A stretch of 32,860 bases of DNA from Acidiferrobacterales bacterium (GCA_015492195.1 WGFP01000230.1:1-32860); one strand, 5' to 3'. Numbered from the stretch's first letter, positions 12,746 to 26,064 are shown. Numbers and translations are program-made. The notes: generated from the sequence alone by a model not told the origin.

Positions 12746-15700
12746 GTGGCCGCCCACTTTGTCCATCTCCGAGTCCATTCCGAGTTCTCGCTGGTTGACG
12801 GGATCATCCGTCCCCGCGAGCTGGTCGCGGCGGCCCGTAAACAGGAAATGCCGGCAGTGGCGCTTACCGATCTTTGCAATCTTTTCGGGGCGGTGAAATT
12901 TTACCGGGAGGCGCTGTCAACGGGAATCAAGCCGCTTATCGGGGCTGACGTCTGGCTGGAAAACCACACCAACGGTAACAAGACTTTCCGGTTTTTGCTT
13001 CTTTGTCGGAATCAAGAGGGCTATCGTAATTTGTGCCGCCTGCTGACGCGCGCATACACGGAAGGGCAACACACCGGTCGGCCATGTATCGCGAAGGACT
13101 GGTTTGAAGATCAGGCATCCGGGCTGATTGGGCTTTCCGGCGCTCAGGAGGGGGATATCGGCCAAGCCTTGTTGGCGGGAGACAGCGCGTATGCCGAACG
13201 GCTGGCAAAGAATTATGATGCGCTGTTTCCAGGAAATTTCTATCTTGAGCTTCAACGCACGGGACAAGCCTTGCAGGAAGAGTATAACCATGCGGCCGTC
13301 GCCCTTGCCCGAAAAATGCAACTGCCGGTGGTGGCGACCAATCCGGCGGTTTTTCTGCGGCCGACCGAGTTTGAAGCGCATGAAGTCAGGGTGTGCATTC
13401 AAGACGGGAGGGTGCTGACGGACAGCCGTCGCCCAAAACGCTACACGGCACAACAGTATTTCCGTAGCCCCCAAGAGATGGCCGAGCTCTTTCAGGACAT
13501 CCCGGAGGCCCTTGAAAACACCGTTGAGATCGCCAGGCGTTGCAATTTTCGTCTGGAATTCGAGCGTTACTTCCTTCCGGATTATCCGGTGTCAGCCGAC
13601 GTAAGCGTAGATGAAATATTGCGTCGCCAGAGTCTTGAGGGATTGGAGGCGCGCCTCAAATTGCTGCCGGAAAATGAGCGCATGAAACAAGACCGGGCGT
13701 ATTATGAGCGCCTTGAACATGAACTCGACGTCATCATAAAAATGGGATTTTCCGGTTATTTCTTGATCGTCGCGGATTTTATTCAATGGTCTAAAAACAA
13801 CGGAGTGCCGGTCGGGCCGGGCAGGGGTTCCGGCGCCGGTTCGCTCGTTGCCTATGCCTTGGCGATTACGGAACTTGATCCAATTAAATATGACTTGTTG
13901 TTCGAACGCTTCCTGAACCCGGAACGCGTATCCCTTCCCGATTTTGACATTGATTTCTGTATGGAAGGGCGCGATAAAGTGATTGATTATGTCACCGCGC
14001 GCTACGGGAGTGACCGGGTCTCCCAGATTATTACCCACGGCACAATGGCGGCACGGGCCGTTGTACGTGATGTCGGCCGCGTCATGGACCATCCCTACGG
14101 GTATGTCGACAAGATCGCCAAGTTGATTCCATTCGAACTCAAAATGACGCTGGATCGCGCGCTTGAAGTTGAGCCGTTGCTGCGCGAACGTTACGAGAAA
14201 GAAGAGGACGTCCGTGCATTAATAGACACGGCTCGCACCCTGGAGGGCCTTGCCAGAAATGCCGGCAAGCATGCCGGCGGCGTCGTTATTTCCCCGTCGG
14301 CGTTAACGGACTTTATGCCGATGTATTGTGAGCAGGGCGGCAAGCAGCTGGTTACGCAGTTCGACAAAGATGATGTGGAGGCGCTGGGGCTGGTTAAGTT
14401 TGATTTTCTGGGTCTAAGAACGCTAACCATCATCGATAAGGCGGTCAAGACGATCAATGAAAAACGTAAAGATTCAGATGAATCACCGCTTATCATTGAA
14501 CAGATTCCAATTGATGACCCCAAAACTTATTCGCTGTTAAAGTCGTGCAAAACCACGGCCATGTTCCAACTTGAGTCGCGCGGTATAAAGGATCTGATTC
14601 AGCGTCTACAGCCCGATAACTTCGAGGAGATCATCGCGCTTGTGGCGTTGTTCCGCCCGGGCCCGCTGCAATCCGGCATGGTGGATGACTTTATAAACCG
14701 CAAGCACGGCCGCAGCCCGATCAAATATCTGCATCCCAGCCTTGAGCCGATTCTTAAGCCTACCTATGGGGTGATCCTGTATCAGGAACAGGTTATGCAG
14801 ATTGCGCGGATCTTGGCCGGATACTCACTTGGAAAAGCGGATCTTCTGCGTCGGGCAATGGGGAAGAAGAAACCAGAGGAAATGGCGCAACAACGTGAAG
14901 GTTTTATCAACGGCGCCAAAGAGCGCGGCGTACCCGAGCGAATCGCCGTGCATGTTTTTGATGTCATTGAAAAATTCGCAGGGTACGGATTTAATCGCTC
15001 TCACTCGGCGGCCTATGCACTTATTGCCTACCAGACGGCCTGGTTGAAGGCGCATTATCCGGCGGCTTTCATGGCGGCGGTTCTGTCCGCGGATATGGAC
15101 CATACGGATAAGGTTGTAACCATGATTGCGGAATGTCGCGACATGCAGCTCGATATTCAAGCGCCGGATATCAACCGCTGTGAATATACATTTGTTCCGT
15201 TAGATGACAACACCATTCTTTATGGGCTGGGCGCGATCAAGGGCCTGGGGCAGGCGGCTATAGACACCATACTGCAGAACAGAAATCGTGAAGGTCCGTT
15301 CAAGGATTTGTTTGACCTATGCAAGCGCATTGATCTACGCAAGGTAAACCGACGTGTTCTGGAGTCGCTTATTCGAGCAGGCGCCCTTGACGGCCTGGGC
15401 CCCCATAGGGCGGCGATGATGGCGTCGTTGGGCCAAGCCTTGGCGGTGGCGGGGCAACACAGCAAGAATCAGGAAACGGGCCAATCCGATCTGTTCGGAA
15501 CGGATGAAGTTCATATCGAAAGCCCTCTATTCAGCGATGTCCCGGAATGGAGCGAGGAAGTACGCCTTCAAGGCGAGAAGGAAACCCTGGGCTTGTATCT
15601 GACCGGACACCCGATCGAGCGTTATGTAAAGGAGCTTGCCAATATTACGAATTCGTCCATTTCCGAGCTTAAGCCGACCCAGGACAGCACTATTATTGTT

Positions 15701-16195
15701 GCCGGACTTGTGGTGGCGGTACGCACCATGCACACCCGGCGCGGCGACAGAATGGCTTTCGTCACGTTGGACGATCGTACCGGCCGGCTGGAATTAGCCG
15801 TGTTTTCGGATCTTTATGCGAATCACCGAGAGCTGCTGGTTAAAGATAAGCTCCTGATCGTCGAGGGACACGTAAGTGTCGATGAATATACAGGCGGATT
15901 CAAAATGTCCGCAGAGAAGATCTATAATATGGAGCAGGCGCGCAGCGCGTTTGGTTCGCGTGTGGTTATCGAGGTGGACGCCGATCTGGCGGGTAACGGC
16001 TTCCTGGATGAGTTGAAACGGATTCTTAAGCCTGTCCGTCAGGGTCCGTGCCCGGTTTATTTGCATTACCGGAGCAATTTAGCGGAAGCGGATATTGTTC
16101 TGGGTGAGGAGTGGAATATCAACCCGACCGGATCGGTGCTGGAGCGCCTTACCGAGTTTGCCGGCAAAGACAGGGTCCATTTGATTTACCGTTAG
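12746..16195 (+). CDS. dnaE: DNA polymerase III alpha subunit
   Basis: 1149 aa; HLRVHSEFSLVDG PHP domain, GPGRGSGAGSLVAYAL, PDFDIDFCMEGRD, GYGFNRSHSAAYALIAYQTAWLKAHYP. GTG start. Confidence 0.97.
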   Translation: MAAHFVHLRVHSEFSLVDGIIRPRELVAAARKQEMPAVALTDLCNLFGAVKFYREALSTGIKPLIGADVWLENHTNGNKTFRFLLLCRNQEGYRNLCRLLTRAYTEGQHTGRPCIAKDWFEDQASGLIGLSGAQEGDIGQALLAGDSAYAERLAKNYDALFPGNFYLELQRTGQALQEEYNHAAVALARKMQLPVVATNPAVFLRPTEFEAHEVRVCIQDGRVLTDSRRPKRYTAQQYFRSPQEMAELFQDIPEALENTVEIARRCNFRLEFERYFLPDYPVSADVSVDEILRRQSLEGLEARLKLLPENERMKQDRAYYERLEHELDVIIKMGFSGYFLIVADFIQWSKNNGVPVGPGRGSGAGSLVAYALAITELDPIKYDLLFERFLNPERVSLPDFDIDFCMEGRDKVIDYVTARYGSDRVSQIITHGTMAARAVVRDVGRVMDHPYGYVDKIAKLIPFELKMTLDRALEVEPLLRERYEKEEDVRALIDTARTLEGLARNAGKHAGGVVISPSALTDFMPMYCEQGGKQLVTQFDKDDVEALGLVKFDFLGLRTLTIIDKAVKTINEKRKDSDESPLIIEQIPIDDPKTYSLLKSCKTTAMFQLESRGIKDLIQRLQPDNFEEIIALVALFRPGPLQSGMVDDFINRKHGRSPIKYLHPSLEPILKPTYGVILYQEQVMQIARILAGYSLGKADLLRRAMGKKKPEEMAQQREGFINGAKERGVPERIAVHVFDVIEKFAGYGFNRSHSAAYALIAYQTAWLKAHYPAAFMAAVLSADMDHTDKVVTMIAECRDMQLDIQAPDINRCEYTFVPLDDNTILYGLGAIKGLGQAAIDTILQNRNREGPFKDLFDLCKRIDLRKVNRRVLESLIRAGALDGLGPHRAAMMASLGQALAVAGQHSKNQETGQSDLFGTDEVHIESPLFSDVPEWSEEVRLQGEKETLGLYLTGHPIERYVKELANITNSSISELKPTQDSTIIVAGLVVAVRTMHTRRGDRMAFVTLDDRTGRLELAVFSDLYANHRELLVKDKLLIVEGHVSVDEYTGGFKMSAEKIYNMEQARSAFGSRVVIEVDADLAGNGFLDELKRILKPVRQGPCPVYLHYRSNLAEADIVLGEEWNINPTGSVLERLTEFAGKDRVHLIYR

Positions 16196-16247
16196 GGTTT
16201 AACATAGCGTGCATGCTTAAATGTGTTTATTATTTTAAGTAATCGAT

Positions 16248-17207
16248 ATGAATCAGAATTATCTTGAATTTGAGCAATCTATTGCTGACCTCGAGGCCAA
16301 GATCGAGGCGCTGCGTTATGCCGGCAAGGACAGCGACGTCAACATCAACGAAGAAATCAAACGGCTGCGCGCCAAGAGCCAAAAACTTACCGAGACGATC
16401 TTTACTTCCCTGACGCCCTGGCAGGTTTCCCAGTTGGCGCGGCATCCGCTGCGTCCCTATACATTGGATTATGTGGAGCGTATTTTTACGGATTTCCAAG
16501 AGCTGCACGGTGATCGTGCGTTTGCCGATGACCCCGCCATTGTCGGGGGCGTGGCGCGCTTGGAGGACAGGCCCGTAATTATCATCGGACACCAGAAAGG
16601 ACGCGATACCCGCGAGAAATTGCGGCGTAATTTTGGCATGCCGCGCCCGGAAGGATACCGCAAGGCCTTGCGACTGATGCGCATGGCGGAGCGCTTCCGG
16701 CTTCCGGTGATTACTCTGATCGACACGCCCGGCGCCTATCCGGGCGTCGGGGCGGAGGAACGCGGACAAAGTGAGGCGATTGCCCGCAACTTGTATGAAA
16801 TGGCGCAACTGCGCACGCCGATAGTCAGCGTCGTGATCGGCGAAGGCGGATCCGGCGGCGCGCTGGCGATCGGCGTGTGTGACCGACTGCTGATGTTGCA
16901 ATATGCCACATACTCCGTGATTTCTCCCGAGGGTTGCGCCTCTATCCTTTGGAGGGCGGCAGACAAGGCTACGGAAGCGGCAGAGGCCATGGGCATTACC
17001 GCCGACAGCCTGAGCCGATTGGGATTGATCGATGACGTGGTGTCTGAACCTTTGGGCGGCGCGCATCGTGATGTCGAGGCCATGGCAAGAACGTTAAAGT
17101 CAACGCTGGTTTCCGCTGTTGACACCCTGTGTACCGTTCCTGTTGAACGGTTGATCGAACAACGCCATGAACGCCTGCTGCAATTCGGAGAGCTTGAAGA
17201 ACATTGA
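16248..17207 (+). CDS. accA: Acetyl-CoA carboxylase carboxyltransferase alpha subunit
   Basis: [66 protein letters not shown]. Confidence 0.97.
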   Translation: MNQNYLEFEQSIADLEAKIEALRYAGKDSDVNINEEIKRLRAKSQKLTETIFTSLTPWQVSQLARHPLRPYTLDYVERIFTDFQELHGDRAFADDPAIVGGVARLEDRPVIIIGHQKGRDTREKLRRNFGMPRPEGYRKALRLMRMAERFRLPVITLIDTPGAYPGVGAEERGQSEAIARNLYEMAQLRTPIVSVVIGEGGSGGALAIGVCDRLLMLQYATYSVISPEGCASILWRAADKATEAAEAMGITADSLSRLGLIDDVVSEPLGGAHRDVEAMARTLKSTLVSAVDTLCTVPVERLIEQRHERLLQFGELEEH

Positions 17208-18549
17208 TACCCCATTTTCCACGTCGGCACTTGAGCGCATCCTTACCGAAGATCTGGGACTGAATCCGGACACGCCGCTGAAAGTCGCCTACAGCGGCGG
17301 ACTTGATTCCCACGTCCTGCTCCATGCCCTTTGCCAGTTGCGCCTTCATGCACCCTGGCAGGTAGAGGCCATTCACATCGACCACGGCCTGCAACCACAG
17401 TCTTCTCAGTGGGCACGGCATTGCCGGCATATTTGTGAGGCGTTGAACGTGCCCTGCGTGGTTGAACAGGTTCGTGTGCGGCACCGCAAGGACAGCCTTG
17501 AGGCGGCGGCGCGCCGCGCACGCTATGAGGCGCTGGCGCACCATGTCAGCGCAGGCGAGGTGTTGTTGACCGCCCACCATCAAGACGACCAAGCGGAAAC
17601 CGTGCTGCTGCAGCTCCTGCGGGGCGGCGGCGTCCACGGGCTGGCGGCGATGCCGAGAATCACGGACTTCTCGCGGGGAAGGTTGGCGCGCCCCCTTCTC
17701 GGGTTTACCCGCCAAGCGCTGGCGGCCTATGCCGCCAGCGAGCGGTTGCAATGGATCGAAGACGACAGCAATCGGGACATGCGTTACGCGCGCAATTATC
17801 TCCGTCACCGGGTTTTCCCCGTCATTTTGGAACGATGGCCCGAGGCAAGCAGGCAGCTGGCTCGTTCCGCCCGTAACACGGCACAGGCCGCCGTTGTCTT
17901 GGATGAAATCGCGCACCTGGATTTGAAGGTCTGTCAGGCAGGGGCGAAACCGATGTTAAGCATCGCTGCGTTGCTTGGGCTTTCCCCCGCGCGCCAACGC
18001 AATCTTATCCGTTTCTGGGTCCGGGAGCAGGGCCTGGGCGTGCCCTCTGAAGCGCAATTGCAACGCATCCTGGATCAGTTGCGACAATTACCGCGCACGG
18101 GCCAGGCCGTCATCCGCTGGCCGGGCGCAGTGCTTCGCCGTTATCGCGATAAACTGGCCGTGATGCCCGAGCAGACGGTTGAGGATCGAAATTGGAGCTG
18201 TGCTTGGCATCCCTCGACACCGCTTGAAATCCCCGGAACCGGAGCGCGGTTGCGCACCGTTGCGACAGTCGGGGCGGGTCTGAGCCGGGAGCGTCTTAAC
18301 GGGAAATCCATGGTCGTGCGGCTGCGCCAGGGCGGAGAAACCTGCCGATTGCCCGGCCGGCGCCATCGCCACAAATTAAAAAAAATGCTCCAGGAGGCCG
18401 GAATCCCCCCGTGGGAGCGGGAACGAATGCCGCTGGTTTACGTGGCAGGGGAGCTGGCCGCGGTGGGAGACCGGTGGGTATGCGAACCTTATGCGGCAAA
18501 ACCGGAAGAACCCGGGCTGGTACTGGTGCTGGATGACAAACCCGAGTAG
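17194..18549 (+). CDS. tilS: tRNA(Ile)-lysidine synthetase
   Basis: [18 protein letters not shown]-loop, [41 protein letters not shown] at 17194 used here; ATG at 17167 also possible, and either overlaps the accA end. Confidence 0.93.
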   Translation: MKNIDTPFSTSALERILTEDLGLNPDTPLKVAYSGGLDSHVLLHALCQLRLHAPWQVEAIHIDHGLQPQSSQWARHCRHICEALNVPCVVEQVRVRHRKDSLEAAARRARYEALAHHVSAGEVLLTAHHQDDQAETVLLQLLRGGGVHGLAAMPRITDFSRGRLARPLLGFTRQALAAYAASERLQWIEDDSNRDMRYARNYLRHRVFPVILERWPEASRQLARSARNTAQAAVVLDEIAHLDLKVCQAGAKPMLSIAALLGLSPARQRNLIRFWVREQGLGVPSEAQLQRILDQLRQLPRTGQAVIRWPGAVLRRYRDKLAVMPEQTVEDRNWSCAWHPSTPLEIPGTGARLRTVATVGAGLSRERLNGKSMVVRLRQGGETCRLPGRRHRHKLKKMLQEAGIPPWERERMPLVYVAGELAAVGDRWVCEPYAAKPEEPGLVLVLDDKPE

Positions 18550-18699
18550 AACCTGTCTCAAAATCGAATATTGTCGAGCCAAGCCTCCACGCCCCGGAAG
18601 CAACGCCAAGTACGCCGGGGCCGGCCGCCGGTTGTGCAAAGACCCGTCATCTGGTAGTTTGTCCTTCCGTTCGGGTGTCGAATGTCGGACCCCTGTTAA

Positions 18700-21203
<2,504 letters not shown>

Positions 21204-21227
21204 TTTCCGTTCCCTAAAGGTCTTTAA

Positions 21228-22532
<1,305 letters not shown>

Positions 22533-22547
22533 AACTGGGGGGATGAT

Positions 22548-22683
22548 TTAAGGGGGATCTGATTAATTATGAATATTCACCGCAAAGACGCAGAGAACGC
22601 AAAGAAATGATGGAATCAAAATAGAGAAATCTCCGCGCGCTTTGCGCCTTTGCGGTAAAAACTTATAATTAGAGATTCCTTAA
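22548..22683. repeat. MITE-like imperfect inverted-repeat element (about 136 bp)
   Basis: Left arm TTAAGGGGGATCTGATTAATTATGAATATTCACCGCAAAGACGCAGAG aligns with the reverse complement of the right arm, TTAAGGAATCTCTAATTATAAGTTTTTACCGCAAAGGCGCAAAG. The ACCGCAAAG...CTTTGCGGT core is exact. Confidence 0.75.
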
Positions 22684-22758
22684 GCGGTTGAGACAAGGGC
22701 GCGATATAACGCCCCCACTAAACGAAACCGCCTTTTCTTTTGCGTAACCGCGTATACA

Positions 22759-23046
22759 ATGAAAATAATGAAGCCCATCACCTACACACTTCTTGGTCTG
22801 CTGTTGCTGTTGCAATACCCTCTATGGTTTGGCGGCGGGGGGCTCCTGACTTTGTGGCGACTGCATCAGGAAATCAGCATACAGCAAGAGGAAAATCTGC
22901 GCCTGAAAGAAAGAAATCAGGCCCTGGAGGCCAGGGTCCTCAACCTGAAACAGGGGCTTGATTCAATCGAAGAACGGGCGCGTATCGAGCTTGGTATGGT
23001 GAAAAGGGGGGAAACCTTCTATCGGATCGTTGAAATGCCTGATTGA
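22759..23046 (+). CDS. ftsB: Cell division protein FtsB (DivIC-like)
   Basis: 95 aa, N-terminal TM then coiled coil (LKERNQALEARVLNLKQGLDSIEERARIELGMVKRGETFYRIV), directly after eno. Confidence 0.92.
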   Translation: MKIMKPITYTLLGLLLLLQYPLWFGGGGLLTLWRLHQEISIQQEENLRLKERNQALEARVLNLKQGLDSIEERARIELGMVKRGETFYRIVEMPD

Positions 23047-23186
23047 TAATGGTCTTCTTCACTTTTATCAACCAACCGCGCAGGGAAACAACAGCAAAAT
23101 TGTACAAACAACAATCGCTTACGATCGTTTTTTGTCACGATGAGGGGTAATCAAAATAAAATAGGGTGGTGGGACTACTTGGGGAT

Positions 23187-23792
23187 CTACTCAGCAGGGA
23201 AGACCGTGTTCATTTCCGCCGTTCTCAAGGCCTCGGCGGCTTCTTCCGTTTTGGAAAGCATCTCAGAGAAGTTTCTTGTTGTTTGGCTGAAAGCCCGGTT
23301 CGCCGCCCGGTTTACTTCTTTTTCCGCTTGTTGAAGTAAATTCAGGAATCGCTCGTAACTGATACGGGTCAGGTAGGCATTCTTCAACAGCGAATGGTAG
23401 CTGTCTCCCTCTGCTTTGAGAAGTTTAACGTAATGATCGATGAGGAGATCTATCTCTTTCAGTTGTTTCCGGCGTATCTCCTTTGCCGGTTCGGCGTAAC
23501 CCCCTTCTGAACTGGGAAGACACCCGGCCAGTGCCTGTTCTTTTGGTATACCTCTCTCTACCATATCAAAGGCTGCATTCAGAGCCGCTTTCTTGGTAGT
23601 CATAAACTCCTTGGCTACCGCTTCCAACGCCGGCTTATACTGCCGATAACCGAGAAGATACTGAACAAAAATGATCGGGATTACGATCATCCAGGCCGAA
23701 AGCCGCGGCCTGTCCACAATCTTGTCCGCCAGCAAGTCTGCAAACCGGCGTTCCTGGGAAAAAATGAGTTCGTATCTTGTTTCTATGGACAT
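23187..23792 (-). CDS. Uncharacterised single-TM, helix-rich protein
   Basis: ORF 23187..23828. RBS-like GCGAGGGGGT just upstream of ATGs at 23795/23792 supports start MSIETRYELIFSQ. One TM segment (LSAWMIVIPIIFVQYLLGY), then a long helical charged region. Confidence 0.8.
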   Translation of the reverse strand: MSIETRYELIFSQERRFADLLADKIVDRPRLSAWMIVIPIIFVQYLLGYRQYKPALEAVAKEFMTTKKAALNAAFDMVERGIPKEQALAGCLPSSEGGYAEPAKEIRRKQLKEIDLLIDHYVKLLKAEGDSYHSLLKNAYLTRISYERFLNLLQQAEKEVNRAANRAFSQTTRNFSEMLSKTEEAAEALRTAEMNTVFPAE

Positions 23793-23947
23793 CATACCCC
23801 CTCGCTGCACTCCACCGACCGCCGACACCCCTGCTTTAATCGCGGTGGCTGATGGTTATCATTACGATAGAGATTGCCCGGCAGGGATAATTATTCAAGT
23901 GCGTGGCGTTCAATTACTGCGCGGTCTCCGGGCGTTTCAATGCCCAG

Positions 23948-24199
23948 CTATTTCGTCTGCGACTCCTTTTCGGAATAATCCCGCAACACCATATTCTTCC
24001 GGGGGTTATAGTCGCGATGGTGAAGCAGTTCAAACTCTATCTCCCAGATTCTTTCCACTTCTCCGTAAAAGATGGCGCTGGTCTCCAGACCACTCTCGCG
24101 CAGGTCGGTAATCTGTTGTCCGAATCCTCCCAGGCGCTCCAGCGCCGGAGCTATAACGGTCAATCCGGCCAGCAGGAGGACCCCCCCAATAAACGCCAT
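23948..24199 (-). CDS. Uncharacterised small membrane protein
   Basis: ORF 23948..24283 (GTG start). The ORF 5' end contains a strong terminator hairpin, so the ATG at 24199 (MAFIGGVLLLAGLTVIAP) may be the true start. One TM helix plus a soluble tail. Confidence 0.6.
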   Translation of the reverse strand: MAFIGGVLLLAGLTVIAPALERLGGFGQQITDLRESGLETSAIFYGEVERIWEIEFELLHHRDYNPRKNMVLRDYSEKESQTK

Positions 24200-24206
24200 C
24201 CAGCGG

Positions 24207-24242
24207 TAAAAAGGATGGCCGGGTGGGAAACCCCACCCGGCC
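24207..24242 (-). terminator. Rho-independent terminator downstream of the exporter gene
   Basis: On the minus strand: GGCCGGGTGGG-GTTT-CCCACCCGGCC followed by ATCCTTTTT; 11-bp perfect GC-rich stem plus T run. Confidence 0.8.
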
Positions 24243-24292
24243 AGCTTGCTCCTTCCAGACGCTCCTGGTGCCGGCGTCCTCACGGTGCCCGA

Positions 24293-26047
24293 TTACTCCA
24301 TAATCCGCGCCGTGATGTCCGGAAACACGATGAAGAACATCAGATACGCCATGGCCAGGGTCAATATCAGATTGAACGTCTGTCCGGCTACGTAAAGAAT
24401 GACCGGCTTGCCGCCCTTGAAGTGTACGGCCAACTCACGGAAGTTGGTGGCCAGGCCAATGCTCACAAACGCCAGGGCGAAGAACCAGCCGCGGAAACGG
24501 TTCGCCCAAGACAGCATCCCTTGGTCGATCATCACCTTGCCCCAGTCGTGGCCCATGGTCCCGTACATCACGGAAAACACGATCGAGGCGCCGATAAAGC
24601 CGAGGATGAACTTGGGGAAACGGCTCCAGATCTCGGCCATGGCTGCCCCAAAGCCAAGGTTCACTTGTCCGGCCGTGCCTGAGCGTTCACGCTCTATTTT
24701 CAGGGCCCAGTAGGCCGCTACACAGAAGGCCATGACGCCGATCATGATGTTTTGGATCATCTTGATGGTGGCCGCCGTATACATAGCCACCGGTCCGATC
24801 AACTCACCCGCTGCGACCACCGACCCGGTATTGTCGACGGTGCCGCCGATCCAGGCGCCGGCCAACACCTCGTGCATTCCCACATAGTTAGCAAATGCGG
24901 GCAGGGCGAATATCATGATCGCCACGAAGACCATGGACAGGCCGATGGCCAACGTCAGCTCCTCCTTCTTGGCCCGGCAGGCGGCCGCGCAGGCAATCGC
25001 CGCCGACACACCGGATACGGACATATCGGCCGAGATGGTAATGTTCAACTCCTTGGACGGCATCTTGACGAGCTTCTGCCCGAACCAGTAGGTGCCGATG
25101 AGCACGATGGGAGTCACCACCCAGGCCACAAAGATGCCGGGGATACCGATAAGCACAATCTTGCCGATCAGAATACGCGCACCCAGCAACACCAGACCGG
25201 TCTTAATGTAGAATTCGGTCTGGACGGCCGGCTTCAGCCACTTGGGCGTTCCTATGGTATTCGCGACCAAAAGGCCTATGATCAATGCAAACAGGACATA
25301 CGAAAGGCCAAGAGTTTTCATGGTGGTCTGTTTGGAGATCATGTAGGCCATCACTGCAATCACAAACACCACTGGAAAGGCAATCAGGAATTTCCGCGCA
25401 CTGTGGCCCATAAAACGCATGCCGATGGCGAAAATAATCCCTATAGCAACCATGAGCACCGCGAGGCTGGGAATCAGATTGTAGGGTTTGGCCTTAGCCT
25501 TTTTCTTGATCTTCCCCTCGGCCCGTTTGGCGGCGCGCCAGTCCGCGATTGCCGCCTTTGCCTGTTCATTTAGAGAATTATCCTGGAAGTTGGCAGCCGC
25601 GGCCGCGGCTTCGGCTTCTTCAGCCTTGGCGCGGGCCGCCTTGGTCGCCGCCTTGGCATTGGCGTACTTCTCCGCGTTTGCCGCCCGGATGGCCGCCGCG
25701 TCCTCCTCGCTCAGGTAGAGGGAGGAAATCGGGTTGCTCGTCCATTTTTTCGGCCTGTTCGTATAGGCGTACAGAGTCTTCATCGGCGCGACCTTCTTGG
25801 CCTTCAATTTCTTCTTCTTGTCCTCGGCATCGAAATAGGCGAGGGTTCGGAAAGGCGCCCGCTCCGATTCTTGCTGCATAATGGCGTTTGACTTGTCGAA
25901 CGTGGCTTGCATGTTCTTCGGCGGGTTGGGTATGACAAGAATCATCCCGAGCACCAGCAGAAACACGCCCAGCCATATGGACCATAAATCCTCCGTATTC
26001 CACCAGCTCGGTCGGTCAGCAATAGTTTTACTTTTTTGGTTAACCAT
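24293..26047 (-). CDS. YeiH/UPF0324-like putative sulfate exporter family transporter with large N-terminal insertion
   Basis: 584 aa, multi-TM. GLSYVLFALIIGLLVANTIG, FYIKTGLVLLGARIL, SGVSAAIACAAACRAKKEELTLAIGLSMVF, GAWIGGTVDNTGSVVAAG. RBS GAGGAAAAAACGCC-ATG. Confidence 0.85.
   Translation of the reverse strand: MVNQKSKTIADRPSWWNTEDLWSIWLGVFLLVLGMILVIPNPPKNMQATFDKSNAIMQQESERAPFRTLAYFDAEDKKKKLKAKKVAPMKTLYAYTNRPKKWTSNPISSLYLSEEDAAAIRAANAEKYANAKAATKAARAKAEEAEAAAAAANFQDNSLNEQAKAAIADWRAAKRAEGKIKKKAKAKPYNLIPSLAVLMVAIGIIFAIGMRFMGHSARKFLIAFPVVFVIAVMAYMISKQTTMKTLGLSYVLFALIIGLLVANTIGTPKWLKPAVQTEFYIKTGLVLLGARILIGKIVLIGIPGIFVAWVVTPIVLIGTYWFGQKLVKMPSKELNITISADMSVSGVSAAIACAAACRAKKEELTLAIGLSMVFVAIMIFALPAFANYVGMHEVLAGAWIGGTVDNTGSVVAAGELIGPVAMYTAATIKMIQNIMIGVMAFCVAAYWALKIERERSGTAGQVNLGFGAAMAEIWSRFPKFILGFIGASIVFSVMYGTMGHDWGKVMIDQGMLSWANRFRGWFFALAFVSIGLATNFRELAVHFKGGKPVILYVAGQTFNLILTLAMAYLMFFIVFPDITARIME
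25484..25927 (-). other. Ala/Lys-rich, probably helical insertion (residues about 41-188) in the exporter
   Basis: Lies between TM1 (IWLGVFLLVLGMILVIP) and the main TM bundle; includes EEDAAAIRAANAEKYANAKAATKAARAKAEEAEAAAAAA. Confidence 0.8.
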
Positions 26048-26064
26048 GGCGTTTTTTCCTCATT

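Noticed and set aside
16230-17066. 278-aa minus-strand ORF overlapping accA
   Set aside because: Antisense shadow of accA with no motifs.
23047-23186. Possible terminator ATCG-CTTA-CGAT-CGTTTTTT after ftsB
   Set aside because: Only a 4-bp stem; too weak to call confidently.
24752-25573. 273-aa + strand ORF opposite the exporter gene
   Set aside because: His/Asp/Gly-rich composition typical of an antisense frame; the minus-strand transporter explains the region.
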